Assembly: GCA_035515075.1 (NCBI GenBank)
Contig: DATJBZ010000016.1
Span: 1 to 45,580 of the forward strand
DNA length: 45,580 nucleotides
DNA from: Moheibacter sp035515075
Lineage (GTDB): Bacteria > Bacteroidota > Bacteroidia > Flavobacteriales > Weeksellaceae
Direction of reading: 5' to 3'
The notes under the pieces were generated by a model. That model was not told the DNA's origin. It made no database searches and saw only the letters and a list, made by a program, of their open reading frames with translations. Below are positions 33,829-42,330 of the stretch, in pieces (positions within the stretch are counted from its first letter, which is position 1; every line of letters starts with the position of its first letter). A program made the translations under genes and the position numbers.

Positions 33829-34503
33829 TCATCTGCTTCGGCTCGATTGGATCGCCATTACCAATAAAATCGCGATCGGAATCAACATGCCTAAAATATA
33901 GATTTGATTGATTTGGAACAACTCTGGTCGAATGATAATCGGCGCAGCCAATCCAACGATGGCACCGCCCAAATGCGCTTCATGACCGATGTTGCCCAAT
34001 TGTTTTTGCACACCATAAACCGAATAGCCCAAATACAAAATCGCGAAAACCCAGGCTTTGATTGGAATGGCAAAAAACAAATACAAATCCATGTCAGGAT
34101 ATACCACAATCGAGGCAAATAAAATTCCTGAAACACCACCTGAAGCACCGACGGCTGAATAACGCAGATTGTCTTTTTGGAAAATCAAGGCCAATAAATT
34201 CCCACCAATGATGGCGCCCAAATACACCAAAGCAAACAAAACCGATCCATTGGCGATGCTTCCTGTCATTTGACCAAAAAAACCAATCACCACATTGGCG
34301 AAAAAGAATAGCGTCAACATATTGAACAACAAGTGCGTCATGTCCACATGCAAAAATCCAGCTGTGAGCATTCTGTCATATTGTTTATGTTGTAAAATCG
34401 CTTGGGGTTGAAATTTATACCGATGAAATAAATTGTAATCTTTGAAACCTCTCAAACTCATGAGAACAGTTGCAACGATGATGATGATGGTGATTAATGC
34501 CAT
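33829..34503 (-). CDS. Rhomboid intramembrane serine protease
   Basis: 224 residues with six or seven predicted helices. The catalytic pair is intact: Ser121 in GASGG (helix 4) and His177 in EAHLGG (helix 6). The oxyanion-supporting His57-x3-Asn61 (THLLFNM) is also present, matching H150 and N154 of E. coli GlpG. It cleaves transmembrane helices of other proteins within the membrane. It lacks the cytoplasmic N-terminal domain of GlpG. It is tail-to-tail with the nucleotidase gene at zero spacing, and 24 nt downstream of parC on the same strand, so it may belong to the parE-parC transcript. Confidence 0.93.
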   Translation of the reverse strand: MALITIIIIVATVLMSLRGFKDYNLFHRYKFQPQAILQHKQYDRMLTAGFLHVDMTHLLFNMLTLFFFANVVIGFFGQMTGSIANGSVLFALVYLGAIIGGNLLALIFQKDNLRYSAVGASGGVSGILFASIVVYPDMDLYLFFAIPIKAWVFAILYLGYSVYGVQKQLGNIGHEAHLGGAIVGLAAPIIIRPELFQINQIYILGMLIPIAILLVMAIQSSRSR

Positions 34504-34527
34504 GAATAATTGTTAAAATAATTAATT

Positions 34528-37131
34528 TTATGTTGTTTCTTCGGGTGAATCCGCTTCGTTTTCGGTAGAAGCATCGTCCGTTGACACATCCGTTTCAAAC
34601 AAAGTGGCTTGCGCAGGATCTTCTCCCAATGTTGGTTTGACAAATTCCTCCTCTTCTTCTTCCTCTTCTTCCGCTTCGTGCAAATTCATTTGTTTCACTT
34701 TAAAAGTCGTCAATTGATTGCCTTGTGCTTTGATGCCTTTCACCGCAATGAATTCTTCCAAATCAATGGTTTCATTTTCGCGTTCTACACCTTTGACTTT
34801 GGCAAAAACCAAATCAATGACTGGATTTTTTTGGGTCGTGACCAATTCGATAAACGATTTGTTGTTTTCTGACGTAAAAAAGATTTGTGGGTTCAAATGA
34901 TCTTCTAAAATAAAACGTTTGACATAATAACGTTTTCGTTCGTCGTCATAATACACACAAGTGATCGGTCGCGTCGGTTTCCACTTTTCTAATACCAAGA
35001 AATTGTCTTCATAACGATTGCTCAATTCAAAAGTCGTCAATTTGGCTTCGCCTTCATCGTTGATCGTCAAAATCTTATCTGAACCGCGGAATGCGCCCAA
35101 CAACTCTCCCCTGCCATCGGCATTCAAACGTTTGACCGTATCATCGAACCAAATTTTTCGGGGTGCCAATGTAGAAACGCCTTCCTCTTTCAGTTCAATC
35201 TTTTTGATTGGATATTTGGTCACCAAATTCCCTTTGCTATTGCGTCCTTTGACCGCTAACTCTGAAAAATCAACGTCCAATTTCAATCGTTTCAAACGTT
35301 GACTCGGTTTCAATAAAACCTGTACCAACTCTGCTTCTCCGTTGGGATTGGCCGAAAAATACAAGACTTCCGAACCTTTGGTTCCATTGGTCAAATCATA
35401 GGCACGATCACGGGTTATCGAAGTGACCGCAAAACGTTTTTGGTAAGCAGGTCCATTTTTCCCATCGCGGTAAATCATGTTGTAAATCGTTCTTTTGTCG
35501 CTCCTTGTCCAAACGGCCACATGAATGATTCCTTTGCCAACAAAGGTTTTCGCATCCACTTTGGTCACCATCATCGTTCCATCTTTTTTGAAAACAATGA
35601 TGTCGTCGATGTCCGAACATTCAAATAAAAACTCGTCTTTTCGCAAAGAAGTTCCAATGAATCCTTCGGCTTTGTCCACATAGAAACGCACATTTGCCGC
35701 GGCTACTTTGGACGCATCAATGGTATCAAAAATTCGGATTTCAGTTTTTCTCTCCTTGCCTTTGCCGTATTTGGTTTTTAAATTTTTGTAGTAATCCACC
35801 GCATAATCGATCAAATTCGCCAAATGAAATTTGACTTGCTCGATCTTGTCTTCCAAACTTTCCAAGAATTGTTGCGCTTTGTCCAAATCGAATTTAGAAA
35901 TTCTTTTGATGCGGATTTCTGTCAACCGAACGATATCTTCTTCCGTCACGGCACGAAGCAAATGTCCAATGTGGGGTTTCAATCCACGATCAATTGCAGA
36001 AATTACTCCTTCCCAAGTTTCTTCTTCTTCGATGTCATGGTAAATTCTGTTTTCAATGAAAATTCTTTCCAAAGAAGAAAAATGCCATTGTTCTTGCAAT
36101 TCATTCAGCTCAATTTCCAATTCTTTTTTCAACAACTCCACCGTATGATCGGCATTTCGTCTCAAAATTTCAGAGACATTCAAAAATTCTGGTCGATTGA
36201 CATTGATCACACACGCATTGGGCGAAATCGAAATCTCACAATCGGTGAACGCATAGAGCGCATCGATCATTTTGTCAGGAGAAAGTCCCGCCGCCAAATG
36301 CACCAAAATCTCTACTTCAGCCGCCGTGTTGTCTTCTATTTTTCGAATTTTAATTTTTCCACGATCATTCGCCCGCAAAATCGAATCAATCAATCCACCC
36401 GTTGTCGTCCCAAATGGAATTTCCGTGATTTTTAAGGTATGACGGTCTTCTTGTTGAATTTTTGCTCGAACACGAACCCGTCCACCGCGCTGTCCATCGT
36501 TGTAATCGCTGACATCAATGTAACCGCCTGTAATAAAATCAGGATACAAAGTGAATTTCTTGCCACGCAAATAATTGATCGAAGCATCGATCAATTCATT
36601 GAAATTATGGGGCAAAACTTTGGTCGAAAGTCCTACCGCAATTCCTTCTACACCTTGGACCAACAACAAAGGAAATTTCACCGGTAAATTTTCCGGCTCT
36701 TTGTTTCGGCCATCATACGAAGGCAACCATTCGGTGGTTTTGGGGTTGAAAACGACTTCCAACGCAAAAGGCGTCAAACGCGCTTCGATGTATCGACCTG
36801 CTGCTGCACTATCTCCTGTAAATATATTTCCCCAGTTTCCTTGGGTATCGATCAACAATTCTTTTTGTCCAATTTGAACCATCGCATCCGTGATCGCCAT
36901 ATCACCATGCGGATGGTATTTCATTGTATTTCCAACGACATTGGCGACTTTATTGTACCGTCCATCTTCCAATTCACGCATCGAGTGCATGATCCTTCTT
37001 TGAACAGGTTTGAATCCATCAAAAACCGATGGAATCGCTCTTTCTAAAATAACATAAGAGGCATAGTCAAGGAACCATTCCTCATACATTCCTGATATTT
37101 TTTTGATGCTCTCTTCTTGTTGTTCACTCAT
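34528..37131 (-). CDS. parC: DNA topoisomerase IV subunit A
   Basis: 867 residues from the ATG at 37131 (a GTG three codons upstream is less likely and would overlap the previous gene). It cuts and rejoins DNA as an A2B2 complex with ParE, unlinking daughter chromosomes. The N-terminal winged-helix domain carries catalytic Tyr114 in AAAGRYIEA. The quinolone-contact segment reads HPHGDMAITD: Met78 stands where E. coli ParC has Ser80, and Asp82 where it has Glu84. Tower and coiled-coil regions follow to about 480, then a beta-pinwheel domain (about 500-780). The tail has nine Glu in a row and is strongly acidic. It pairs with parE, separated by a small membrane protein gene, with 1 nt between that gene's stop and this ATG. 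Confidence 0.93.
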   Translation of the reverse strand: MSEQQEESIKKISGMYEEWFLDYASYVILERAIPSVFDGFKPVQRRIMHSMRELEDGRYNKVANVVGNTMKYHPHGDMAITDAMVQIGQKELLIDTQGNWGNIFTGDSAAAGRYIEARLTPFALEVVFNPKTTEWLPSYDGRNKEPENLPVKFPLLLVQGVEGIAVGLSTKVLPHNFNELIDASINYLRGKKFTLYPDFITGGYIDVSDYNDGQRGGRVRVRAKIQQEDRHTLKITEIPFGTTTGGLIDSILRANDRGKIKIRKIEDNTAAEVEILVHLAAGLSPDKMIDALYAFTDCEISISPNACVINVNRPEFLNVSEILRRNADHTVELLKKELEIELNELQEQWHFSSLERIFIENRIYHDIEEEETWEGVISAIDRGLKPHIGHLLRAVTEEDIVRLTEIRIKRISKFDLDKAQQFLESLEDKIEQVKFHLANLIDYAVDYYKNLKTKYGKGKERKTEIRIFDTIDASKVAAANVRFYVDKAEGFIGTSLRKDEFLFECSDIDDIIVFKKDGTMMVTKVDAKTFVGKGIIHVAVWTRSDKRTIYNMIYRDGKNGPAYQKRFAVTSITRDRAYDLTNGTKGSEVLYFSANPNGEAELVQVLLKPSQRLKRLKLDVDFSELAVKGRNSKGNLVTKYPIKKIELKEEGVSTLAPRKIWFDDTVKRLNADGRGELLGAFRGSDKILTINDEGEAKLTTFELSNRYEDNFLVLEKWKPTRPITCVYYDDERKRYYVKRFILEDHLNPQIFFTSENNKSFIELVTTQKNPVIDLVFAKVKGVERENETIDLEEFIAVKGIKAQGNQLTTFKVKQMNLHEAEEEEEEEEEFVKPTLGEDPAQATLFETDVSTDDASTENEADSPEETT

Positions 37132-37132
37132 T

Positions 37133-37636
37133 TTAGACACTTCGTTTTAATTTGTTCTCTTGATTTTTTTTGATCGTTCGACTCAAAGACAACTTCAAAT
37201 CATTGATTTCACTTTGGCTCAAAAATGTAATGTTAAAAGTCAATTTTACATAGCCTTTTTTAGATCTTTTGCTTTCGACAAACAGCACCAAGTCTTTCCT
37301 GAAAATTTTATTGGAGATGTTGAAATCCTTTAGTTTTCGTTTGGGGAAATCGACCAAACTCCTTTTTTGTGGAAAATATTTCACCCAAAAAACATCTTGG
37401 GTACCTAAATTCAGTACTTCTCCATCACTGTTGTAGTCAAATTGCTGGTGACCAAAGCTATAAACCGCTATTATCAAGGTTAGAAAAATTCCCACCAAGA
37501 CAAATGGGGAAACTTGATTGACTATTTTGTGAATGGGCACCAAAACCAACATGAAACTGCACAACAGTCCGATAAACAATAGACTGTAGACCAAGTCTAT
37601 GTAAAATTTGATGCGTTTTTGATTGTTAATTCTCAT
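37133..37636 (-). CDS. Two-helix membrane protein between parE and parC
   Basis: 167 residues. Two hydrophobic helices (about 11-32 and 43-61) joined by a short loop, followed by a soluble basic domain of about 105 residues with alternating strands (QQFDYNSDGEVLNLG, KLKDFNISNKIFRKDLVLFV, YVKLTFNITFL) and a final basic helix. This layout resembles small PH-like membrane proteins, but no family motif is certain. It sits inside the topoisomerase IV operon, 34 nt after parE and 1 nt before the parC ATG, so its translation is probably coupled with parC. Whether it acts with the topoisomerase is not known. Confidence 0.7.
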   Translation of the reverse strand: MRINNQKRIKFYIDLVYSLLFIGLLCSFMLVLVPIHKIVNQVSPFVLVGIFLTLIIAVYSFGHQQFDYNSDGEVLNLGTQDVFWVKYFPQKRSLVDFPKRKLKDFNISNKIFRKDLVLFVESKRSKKGYVKLTFNITFLSQSEINDLKLSLSRTIKKNQENKLKRSV

Positions 37637-37670
37637 GATTAAAAGAGGTTGGGGGGTTGATATGATTGGA

Positions 37671-39536
37671 TCACAAATCCGTTTTCAAATTATTGACAAT
37701 GAATTCTTGGCGGTCAGGCGTATTTTTTCCCATGTAAAATTCCAATAAATTTTCAATGGTGGTATCTTTTCCGATCATCACCGGTTCCAAACGCATGTCT
37801 TTGCCGATGAAATTTTTAAATTCATCTGGAGAAATCTCTCCCAAACCTTTGAATCGCGTAATTTCTGGATTTTTGCCCAAGGCCTGCAATGCATCCAATC
37901 GCTCTTCTTCTGTGTAGCAATAACGCGTTTCTTTTTTATTTCTCACCCGAAATAAGGGCGTTTGTAAAATGTACAAATGGCCTTCACGGATCAAATCTGG
38001 AAAAAATTGCAAAAAGAAAGTAATGATCAACAAACGAATGTGCATCCCATCGACATCGGCATCCGTTGCGATCACCACATTGTTGTAGCGCAATTCTTCC
38101 AATCCATTTTCGATGTTCAATGCCGCTTGCAATAAATTGAATTCTTCGTTTTCATACACGATTTTTTTGGTCAAACCATACGAGTTCAGTGGTTTTCCTC
38201 TCAAACTAAACACCGCTTGGGTTTCCACATTTCGACTTTTGGTAATCGACCCACTGGCCGAATCCCCTTCCGTAATAAAAATCGTTGAGTCCAATTTCAA
38301 TTCCGATTTTTGGTCGTTGTAGTGTTGGCGGCAATCGCGTAATTTTTTATTGTGCAAACTCACTTTTTTGGCGCGTTCTCTCGCCAATTTCTGAATGCCC
38401 GAAAGTTCCTTTCGTTCCAGTTCTGCTTGTTTGATTTTCTTCTCTAAATTTTGAGCAACCTCAGGATGTTTGTGTAAATAATTATCCAAATGCGTTTTCA
38501 CAAAATCATTGACAAAGGTGCGAACCGTCAATAAATCTGGTCCCATATCGGTAGAACCCAATTTGGTTTTGGTTTGGGATTCAAAAACCGGTTCAATGAC
38601 TTTGATCGCAATGGCAGAGATGATCGACTTTCGGATGTCGCTTGGATCATAATTTTTGTTGTAAAACTCGCGAATGGTTTTTACAATCGCTTCTTTGAAA
38701 GCCACCAAATGCGTTCCTCCTTGTGTGGTATTTTGTCCGTTGACAAATGAATAATAGGTTTCTGAATAAGATTTCGCACTGTGCGTCAGAGCGATTTCAA
38801 TGTCTTCTCCTTTCAGATGAATGATGTCGTAAATGATTTCTTCATCGATGTTATCGGTCAATAAATCGCGCAGTCCATTTTCTGAATAAAATTCTTCGCC
38901 ATTGAATAAGATTTTCAATCCAGGATTTAGATAAACGTAATTCTTGAGCATGCGCTCGACGTATTCTTTCCGAAATTTGTAGTTTTTAAATACCGATTCA
39001 TCTGGCGTAAAGCTGATCCGTGTTCCTTTTCTTACCGTGGTATCCTTTTCGGCTTCTTCTAAAGTGATGTTTCCACAATTGAATTCTGCAATTCGGGTTT
39101 TGTTGTCACGGATGGATTGTACGCGAAAAAAGGAAGACAAGGCGTTCACCGCTTTGGTTCCAACACCGTTCAATCCGACAGATTTTTTAAAGGCTTGGGA
39201 GTCGTATTTTCCTCCCGTATTCATTTTGGAAACGGCATCAACCATTTTCCCCAAAGGAATGCCTCGACCATAATCCCGCACTGTGACATCTTTGTCTGTC
39301 AAACTGATTTCAATGGTTTTTCCTGCGCCCATCACAAACTCATCAATGGAGTTGTCGATGATTTCTTTCAATAGGATATAAATCCCATCATCTTGGGAAG
39401 AGCCATCGCCTAATTTCCCGATGTACATTCCTGGACGCATACGGATATGTTCGCGCCAATCCAGGGTTTTGATATTGTCTTCAGTATAGTTAACAGCTTC
39501 CGAAACGGAAGTTTCATCCCATAGTTTTTCTGTCAT
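37671..39536 (-). CDS. parE: DNA topoisomerase IV subunit B
   Basis: 621 residues, the length of ParE (GyrB is longer). The ATP-binding GHKL domain has Glu58 and Asn62 in LKEIIDNSIDEF, DYGRGIP and the lid GLNGVGTKAVNAL. The transducer domain carries the QTKTKLGS loop. The TOPRIM domain has ITEGDSASGS and DADVDGMHIR, which bind Mg and act in cleavage. ParE powers strand passage by the ParC dimer. The gene starts a probable operon parE - membrane protein - parC - rhomboid. Its promoter (TTG-N20-TATTTTTG) ends only 4 nt before the ATG. Confidence 0.95.
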   Translation of the reverse strand: MTEKLWDETSVSEAVNYTEDNIKTLDWREHIRMRPGMYIGKLGDGSSQDDGIYILLKEIIDNSIDEFVMGAGKTIEISLTDKDVTVRDYGRGIPLGKMVDAVSKMNTGGKYDSQAFKKSVGLNGVGTKAVNALSSFFRVQSIRDNKTRIAEFNCGNITLEEAEKDTTVRKGTRISFTPDESVFKNYKFRKEYVERMLKNYVYLNPGLKILFNGEEFYSENGLRDLLTDNIDEEIIYDIIHLKGEDIEIALTHSAKSYSETYYSFVNGQNTTQGGTHLVAFKEAIVKTIREFYNKNYDPSDIRKSIISAIAIKVIEPVFESQTKTKLGSTDMGPDLLTVRTFVNDFVKTHLDNYLHKHPEVAQNLEKKIKQAELERKELSGIQKLARERAKKVSLHNKKLRDCRQHYNDQKSELKLDSTIFITEGDSASGSITKSRNVETQAVFSLRGKPLNSYGLTKKIVYENEEFNLLQAALNIENGLEELRYNNVVIATDADVDGMHIRLLIITFFLQFFPDLIREGHLYILQTPLFRVRNKKETRYCYTEEERLDALQALGKNPEITRFKGLGEISPDEFKNFIGKDMRLEPVMIGKDTTIENLLEFYMGKNTPDRQEFIVNNLKTDL

Positions 39537-39540
39537 TTCA

Positions 39541-39571
39541 CAAAAATAGCTAATTTAAATCGTGAAATCAA
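39541..39571 (-). promoter_or_regulatory. parE promoter, probably leaderless
   Basis: On the minus strand TTG (39571-39569), 20 nt, then TATTTTTG (39548-39541), both elements of the Bacteroidota consensus. Only 4 nt lie between the -7 box and the ATG at 39536, so transcription should start at or very near the start codon. Confidence 0.65.
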
Positions 39572-39720
39572 GGTCAAATTTTGGCTTTTTTATTTGAATG
39601 CCGTTTTTTCTTGTATTTTCCTTGATTTAAAAGGCTGATTCACTTGACTTCTCGATGGTTCTGAGCTTTTTAGGAGCTAAATAGAAAGACTTGATATTTG
39701 AAGTGTGCAATTTGCGTGAG

Positions 39721-39802
39721 GGACAGCAACGAAAAGCCCACAGCGACAAAGGAGCGCGGACTTGCAGTGAATGGCCCGACCCGAAGGGGCACGCCCAAAA
39801 CA
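39721..39802. repeat. GC-rich intergenic element upstream of parE and downstream of the TlpA gene
   Basis: An AT-rich 283-nt gap contains an 80-nt GC-rich block. It holds three loosely similar units beginning CAGCAACGAAAAGCCC (39724), CAGCGACAAAGGAGCGC (39741) and GCAGTGAATGGCCCG (39764), then nested GC pairs (GCCCGACC, GAAGGGGC, ACGCCC). A 75-codon open frame crosses it on the plus strand but overlaps tlpA antisense and looks non-coding. Blocks of this style recur between genes in flavobacterial genomes as I recall. It could be a repeat family or a structured RNA; the strand is undecided. Confidence 0.5.
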
Positions 39803-39820
39803 AATGCCATGTGATTTTGT

Positions 39821-40414
39821 TTATTTCGTTAAGGATTGCAAGAAGGATTGGAATTTGTTTTTGCTGTAATCCGCCATACCTTCATGCCTTAACACCAAAT
39901 TTTCCGACGCATCGATGACGAAGGTCGTGGGCAAACTTTGGCTGTGAAATTGGGCAGGAATCGGTCCTGCAATTTGGTAAATCGGCACTTTGAATTTTCT
40001 TTTTTGTTTGAAATCTATCGCTTTTTGAAAGGATTCATCGGTGGAAACCAAGACAAAGGCTACTTCTTCGCCCAAATTTTGATAGGCTTCGTCAATGCTC
40101 GGCATCTCCGCAATGCAAGGCGGGCACCAAGTCGCCCAAAAGTTCAAGAAAATCGGTTTTCCTTCAAAATCTTGGAGCGAAAGCAATCGGCCATTTTCGT
40201 CGCGCAAAGCGAAGTCCAAATCCGCCTTTTCAAAATGGGTGGCATTGTTAATTTCTTGTCTATCCACAACGATTTCCGTTTTGGGGTTCATCAAACCCGT
40301 TTTGAGCAAACCTCTTTGCGCAAAAGCGATCACTTGCGGCAATAATCCGGTGACATACAGGATGAACAAGATTGCTCCGAAAATTGCATATTGAAACCAT
40401 GACTTTTTGACCAT
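39821..40414 (-). CDS. TlpA-like membrane-anchored thioredoxin
   Basis: 197 residues. One N-terminal helix (about 9-32) anchors a periplasmic thioredoxin domain with the active site WCPPC (96-100) in FLNFWATWCPPC and the cis-Pro loop SLPTTFVID (about 160-168). This is the TlpA/ResA disulfide reductase type, which reduces exported protein disulfides, for example in cytochrome maturation or cell-surface proteins. Length fits. The partner is not evident nearby: ychF is upstream on the same strand with 59 nt between. The AT-rich spacer before parE contains the GC-rich element. Confidence 0.9.
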   Translation of the reverse strand: MVKKSWFQYAIFGAILFILYVTGLLPQVIAFAQRGLLKTGLMNPKTEIVVDRQEINNATHFEKADLDFALRDENGRLLSLQDFEGKPIFLNFWATWCPPCIAEMPSIDEAYQNLGEEVAFVLVSTDESFQKAIDFKQKRKFKVPIYQIAGPIPAQFHSQSLPTTFVIDASENLVLRHEGMADYSKNKFQSFLQSLTK

Positions 40415-40473
40415 TGCTTTATTTTAAAAAGTAAGCAACTCAACAAAATCTGTTCCTAAAAAAAAATCAGGCT

Positions 40474-41565
40474 TTACACATTGAACAAGAAATGCATCAC
40501 ATCGCCGTCTTTGACCAAATAAGCCTTTCCTTCGACGTTCAGCTTTCCAGCTTCTCTTGCTTTGGCTTCAGAACCGTATGCGACGAAATTCTCATACGAA
40601 ATCACTTCCGCACGAATGAACCCTTTTTCGAAATCAGTATGAATGACACCTGCTGCTTGCGGTGCTGTAAACCCTTTTTTGATCGTCCAAGCACGCACTT
40701 CTTTGACACCTGCCGTGAAGTAAGTTTGCAATTCCAACAAAGCATAAGCCGAACGAATCAAACGATTGACACCTGGCTCTTCCAAACCTAATTCGTCCAA
40801 AAATATTTGACGTTCTTCAAAAGTTTCCAATTCCATGATGTCAGATTCCACTTGCGCTGCCAACACCAAGACTTCTGCATGCTCATCTTTTACTGCTGTT
40901 CTCAACGCTTCTACATGTTCATTTCCGCTTTTTACTGCGGCTTCATCTACATTGCACAAATATAAAACAGGTTTGAAAGTAATCAAATGCAAGGCATCGA
41001 CGATTTCTTTTTCGGTTTCATCCAAATCCATTTCGCGCAAGTTCTTTCCTTGTTCTAAGAAAGCTTGGGCTTTGCCCAAAACTTCTGCGATTTTCGTTTC
41101 TTCTTTGTTGCCTGTTCTCGCAGCTTTCTTGGCTTTGTCCAATCGTTTTTCGATGGTTTCCAAATCCTTCAACTGCAATTCAACATCAATGATTTCTTTG
41201 TCGCGTACCGGATCGATTGAACCTTCTACGTGGGTAATATTCTCATTTTCAAAACAACGCAAAACGTGGATGATCGCATTGCACTCACGGATGTTGGCCA
41301 AAAACTGATTGCCCAAACCTTCTCCTTTGCTTGCACCTTTGACCAAACCAGCGATGTCCACAATTTCTACCACTGCAGGCAAAACGCGCTCTGGCTTCAC
41401 CAATTCTTCCAATTTGTACAATCTTGGATCCGGCACAGAAACCGTCCCTACGTTGGGCTCGATGGTACAAAACGGATAGTTTGCTGACTGCGCTTTGGCA
41501 TTGGACAAACAGTTAAAAAGTGTTGATTTTCCTACATTCGGCAAGCCGACAATTCCACATTTCAT
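40474..41565 (-). CDS. ychF: Obg-family ATPase YchF
   Basis: 363 residues, the family length. Unlike most Obg-type proteins it hydrolyses ATP: the G1 motif GLPNVGKS (7-14) and G3 DIAGLVKGAS are normal, while the G4 position reads NVDE in place of NKxD. A coiled-coil arm (about 130-200) and a C-terminal TGS domain (about 280-363) with AWTIKKGFTAPQAAGVIHTDF and YLVKDGDVMHFLFNV follow. It binds ribosomes and links translation to oxidative stress. The minus-strand box TATCTTTG (41635-41628) is a possible -7 element 62 nt upstream. Confidence 0.96.
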   Translation of the reverse strand: MKCGIVGLPNVGKSTLFNCLSNAKAQSANYPFCTIEPNVGTVSVPDPRLYKLEELVKPERVLPAVVEIVDIAGLVKGASKGEGLGNQFLANIRECNAIIHVLRCFENENITHVEGSIDPVRDKEIIDVELQLKDLETIEKRLDKAKKAARTGNKEETKIAEVLGKAQAFLEQGKNLREMDLDETEKEIVDALHLITFKPVLYLCNVDEAAVKSGNEHVEALRTAVKDEHAEVLVLAAQVESDIMELETFEERQIFLDELGLEEPGVNRLIRSAYALLELQTYFTAGVKEVRAWTIKKGFTAPQAAGVIHTDFEKGFIRAEVISYENFVAYGSEAKAREAGKLNVEGKAYLVKDGDVMHFLFNV

Positions 41566-41705
41566 AGACTATTGTTTTTATCTTTTAATATCGCACAGCA
41601 AAGTTGGGCTGTTTTTGAAAATTCTTGCAAAGATATAAAGTTGAACGATAGGAAGAGACATCTATAAAATTCTTTTTTTCACTGAAACTATTTATTCAAG
41701 AATAC

Positions 41706-42263
41706 TCACCGAATTTCAAAAACCAAATGTTCGTATTGCCCACCCATCAATGGTTTGGTACCTTTGATTTGAAAGCCCAATCGCTCGTACAGTTTTTTCG
41801 CCAAAGGATTCTCCACATCAACCAACAAACCCACTTGACGAAAACCTTTGCTTTGTGCATGCGCAATCATCGCTTCGATCAATTGTCGACCAATGCCTTT
41901 TCCTTGTTGACCAGGCGAAACGCTCAAGGTGTCCAAATAATATTCCCCTGCTTCGGTTTCGTCTTCTGGCGTTTCAGCAAACTGAAAATTCGTCCACAAA
42001 TAATCCAAAAAAGCTTGACGCAATGCATTCAATTTCGCCCCGTCATAAGCGATGATAGAACCGATGATCTCCCCGTTTTCCTCAAAAACCAAGGTATTTT
42101 CATAACTGTATTGGTTCAACTTTTGTTGAAAAAACGCTTCAAAAACAGGAATCGCTTTTTGAATGTTGTTGCTTCGGGTAAATTTCATCGCCAAATCCTC
42201 CATGGCTTGGATGATGAGTGGTGCGACTTCTTTATAATCGGCTGATTTCGCTTGTCTGATCAT
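41706..42263 (-). CDS. GNAT family N-acetyltransferase
   Basis: 185 residues. Transfers acetyl from acetyl-CoA to an amine. Motif A is clear: YYLDTLSVSPGQQGKGIGRQL (about 108-128), with the QxxGxG pyrophosphate loop QQGKGIG. Motif B follows in NPLAKKLYERLGFQIKGTKP (about 152-171). The N-terminal half starts MIRQAKSADYKEVAPLI, a typical GNAT start. The substrate cannot be read from the sequence; relatives act on small molecules, antibiotics or proteins. It is a single gene with about 67-140 nt spacers on each side. Confidence 0.88.
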   Translation of the reverse strand: MIRQAKSADYKEVAPLIIQAMEDLAMKFTRSNNIQKAIPVFEAFFQQKLNQYSYENTLVFEENGEIIGSIIAYDGAKLNALRQAFLDYLWTNFQFAETPEDETEAGEYYLDTLSVSPGQQGKGIGRQLIEAMIAHAQSKGFRQVGLLVDVENPLAKKLYERLGFQIKGTKPLMGGQYEHLVFEIR

Positions 42264-42330
42264 TTTTTATTGTTTTGCCATCCCTGAGCAAAATTCATTC
42301 CCTTCAATGTCTCATTGAAATTGGTATCGC

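Noticed and set aside
35824..36435. A 203-codon plus-strand open frame inside parC
   Set aside because: It is antisense to the topoisomerase IV gene, with Phe/Asn/Arg-rich shadow composition and no domain.
39691..39918. A 75-codon plus-strand open frame across the GC-rich element
   Set aside because: Its end runs antisense into the TlpA-like gene, its composition follows the GC-rich repeat units, and it has no conserved motif. I treat it as a by-product of the element.
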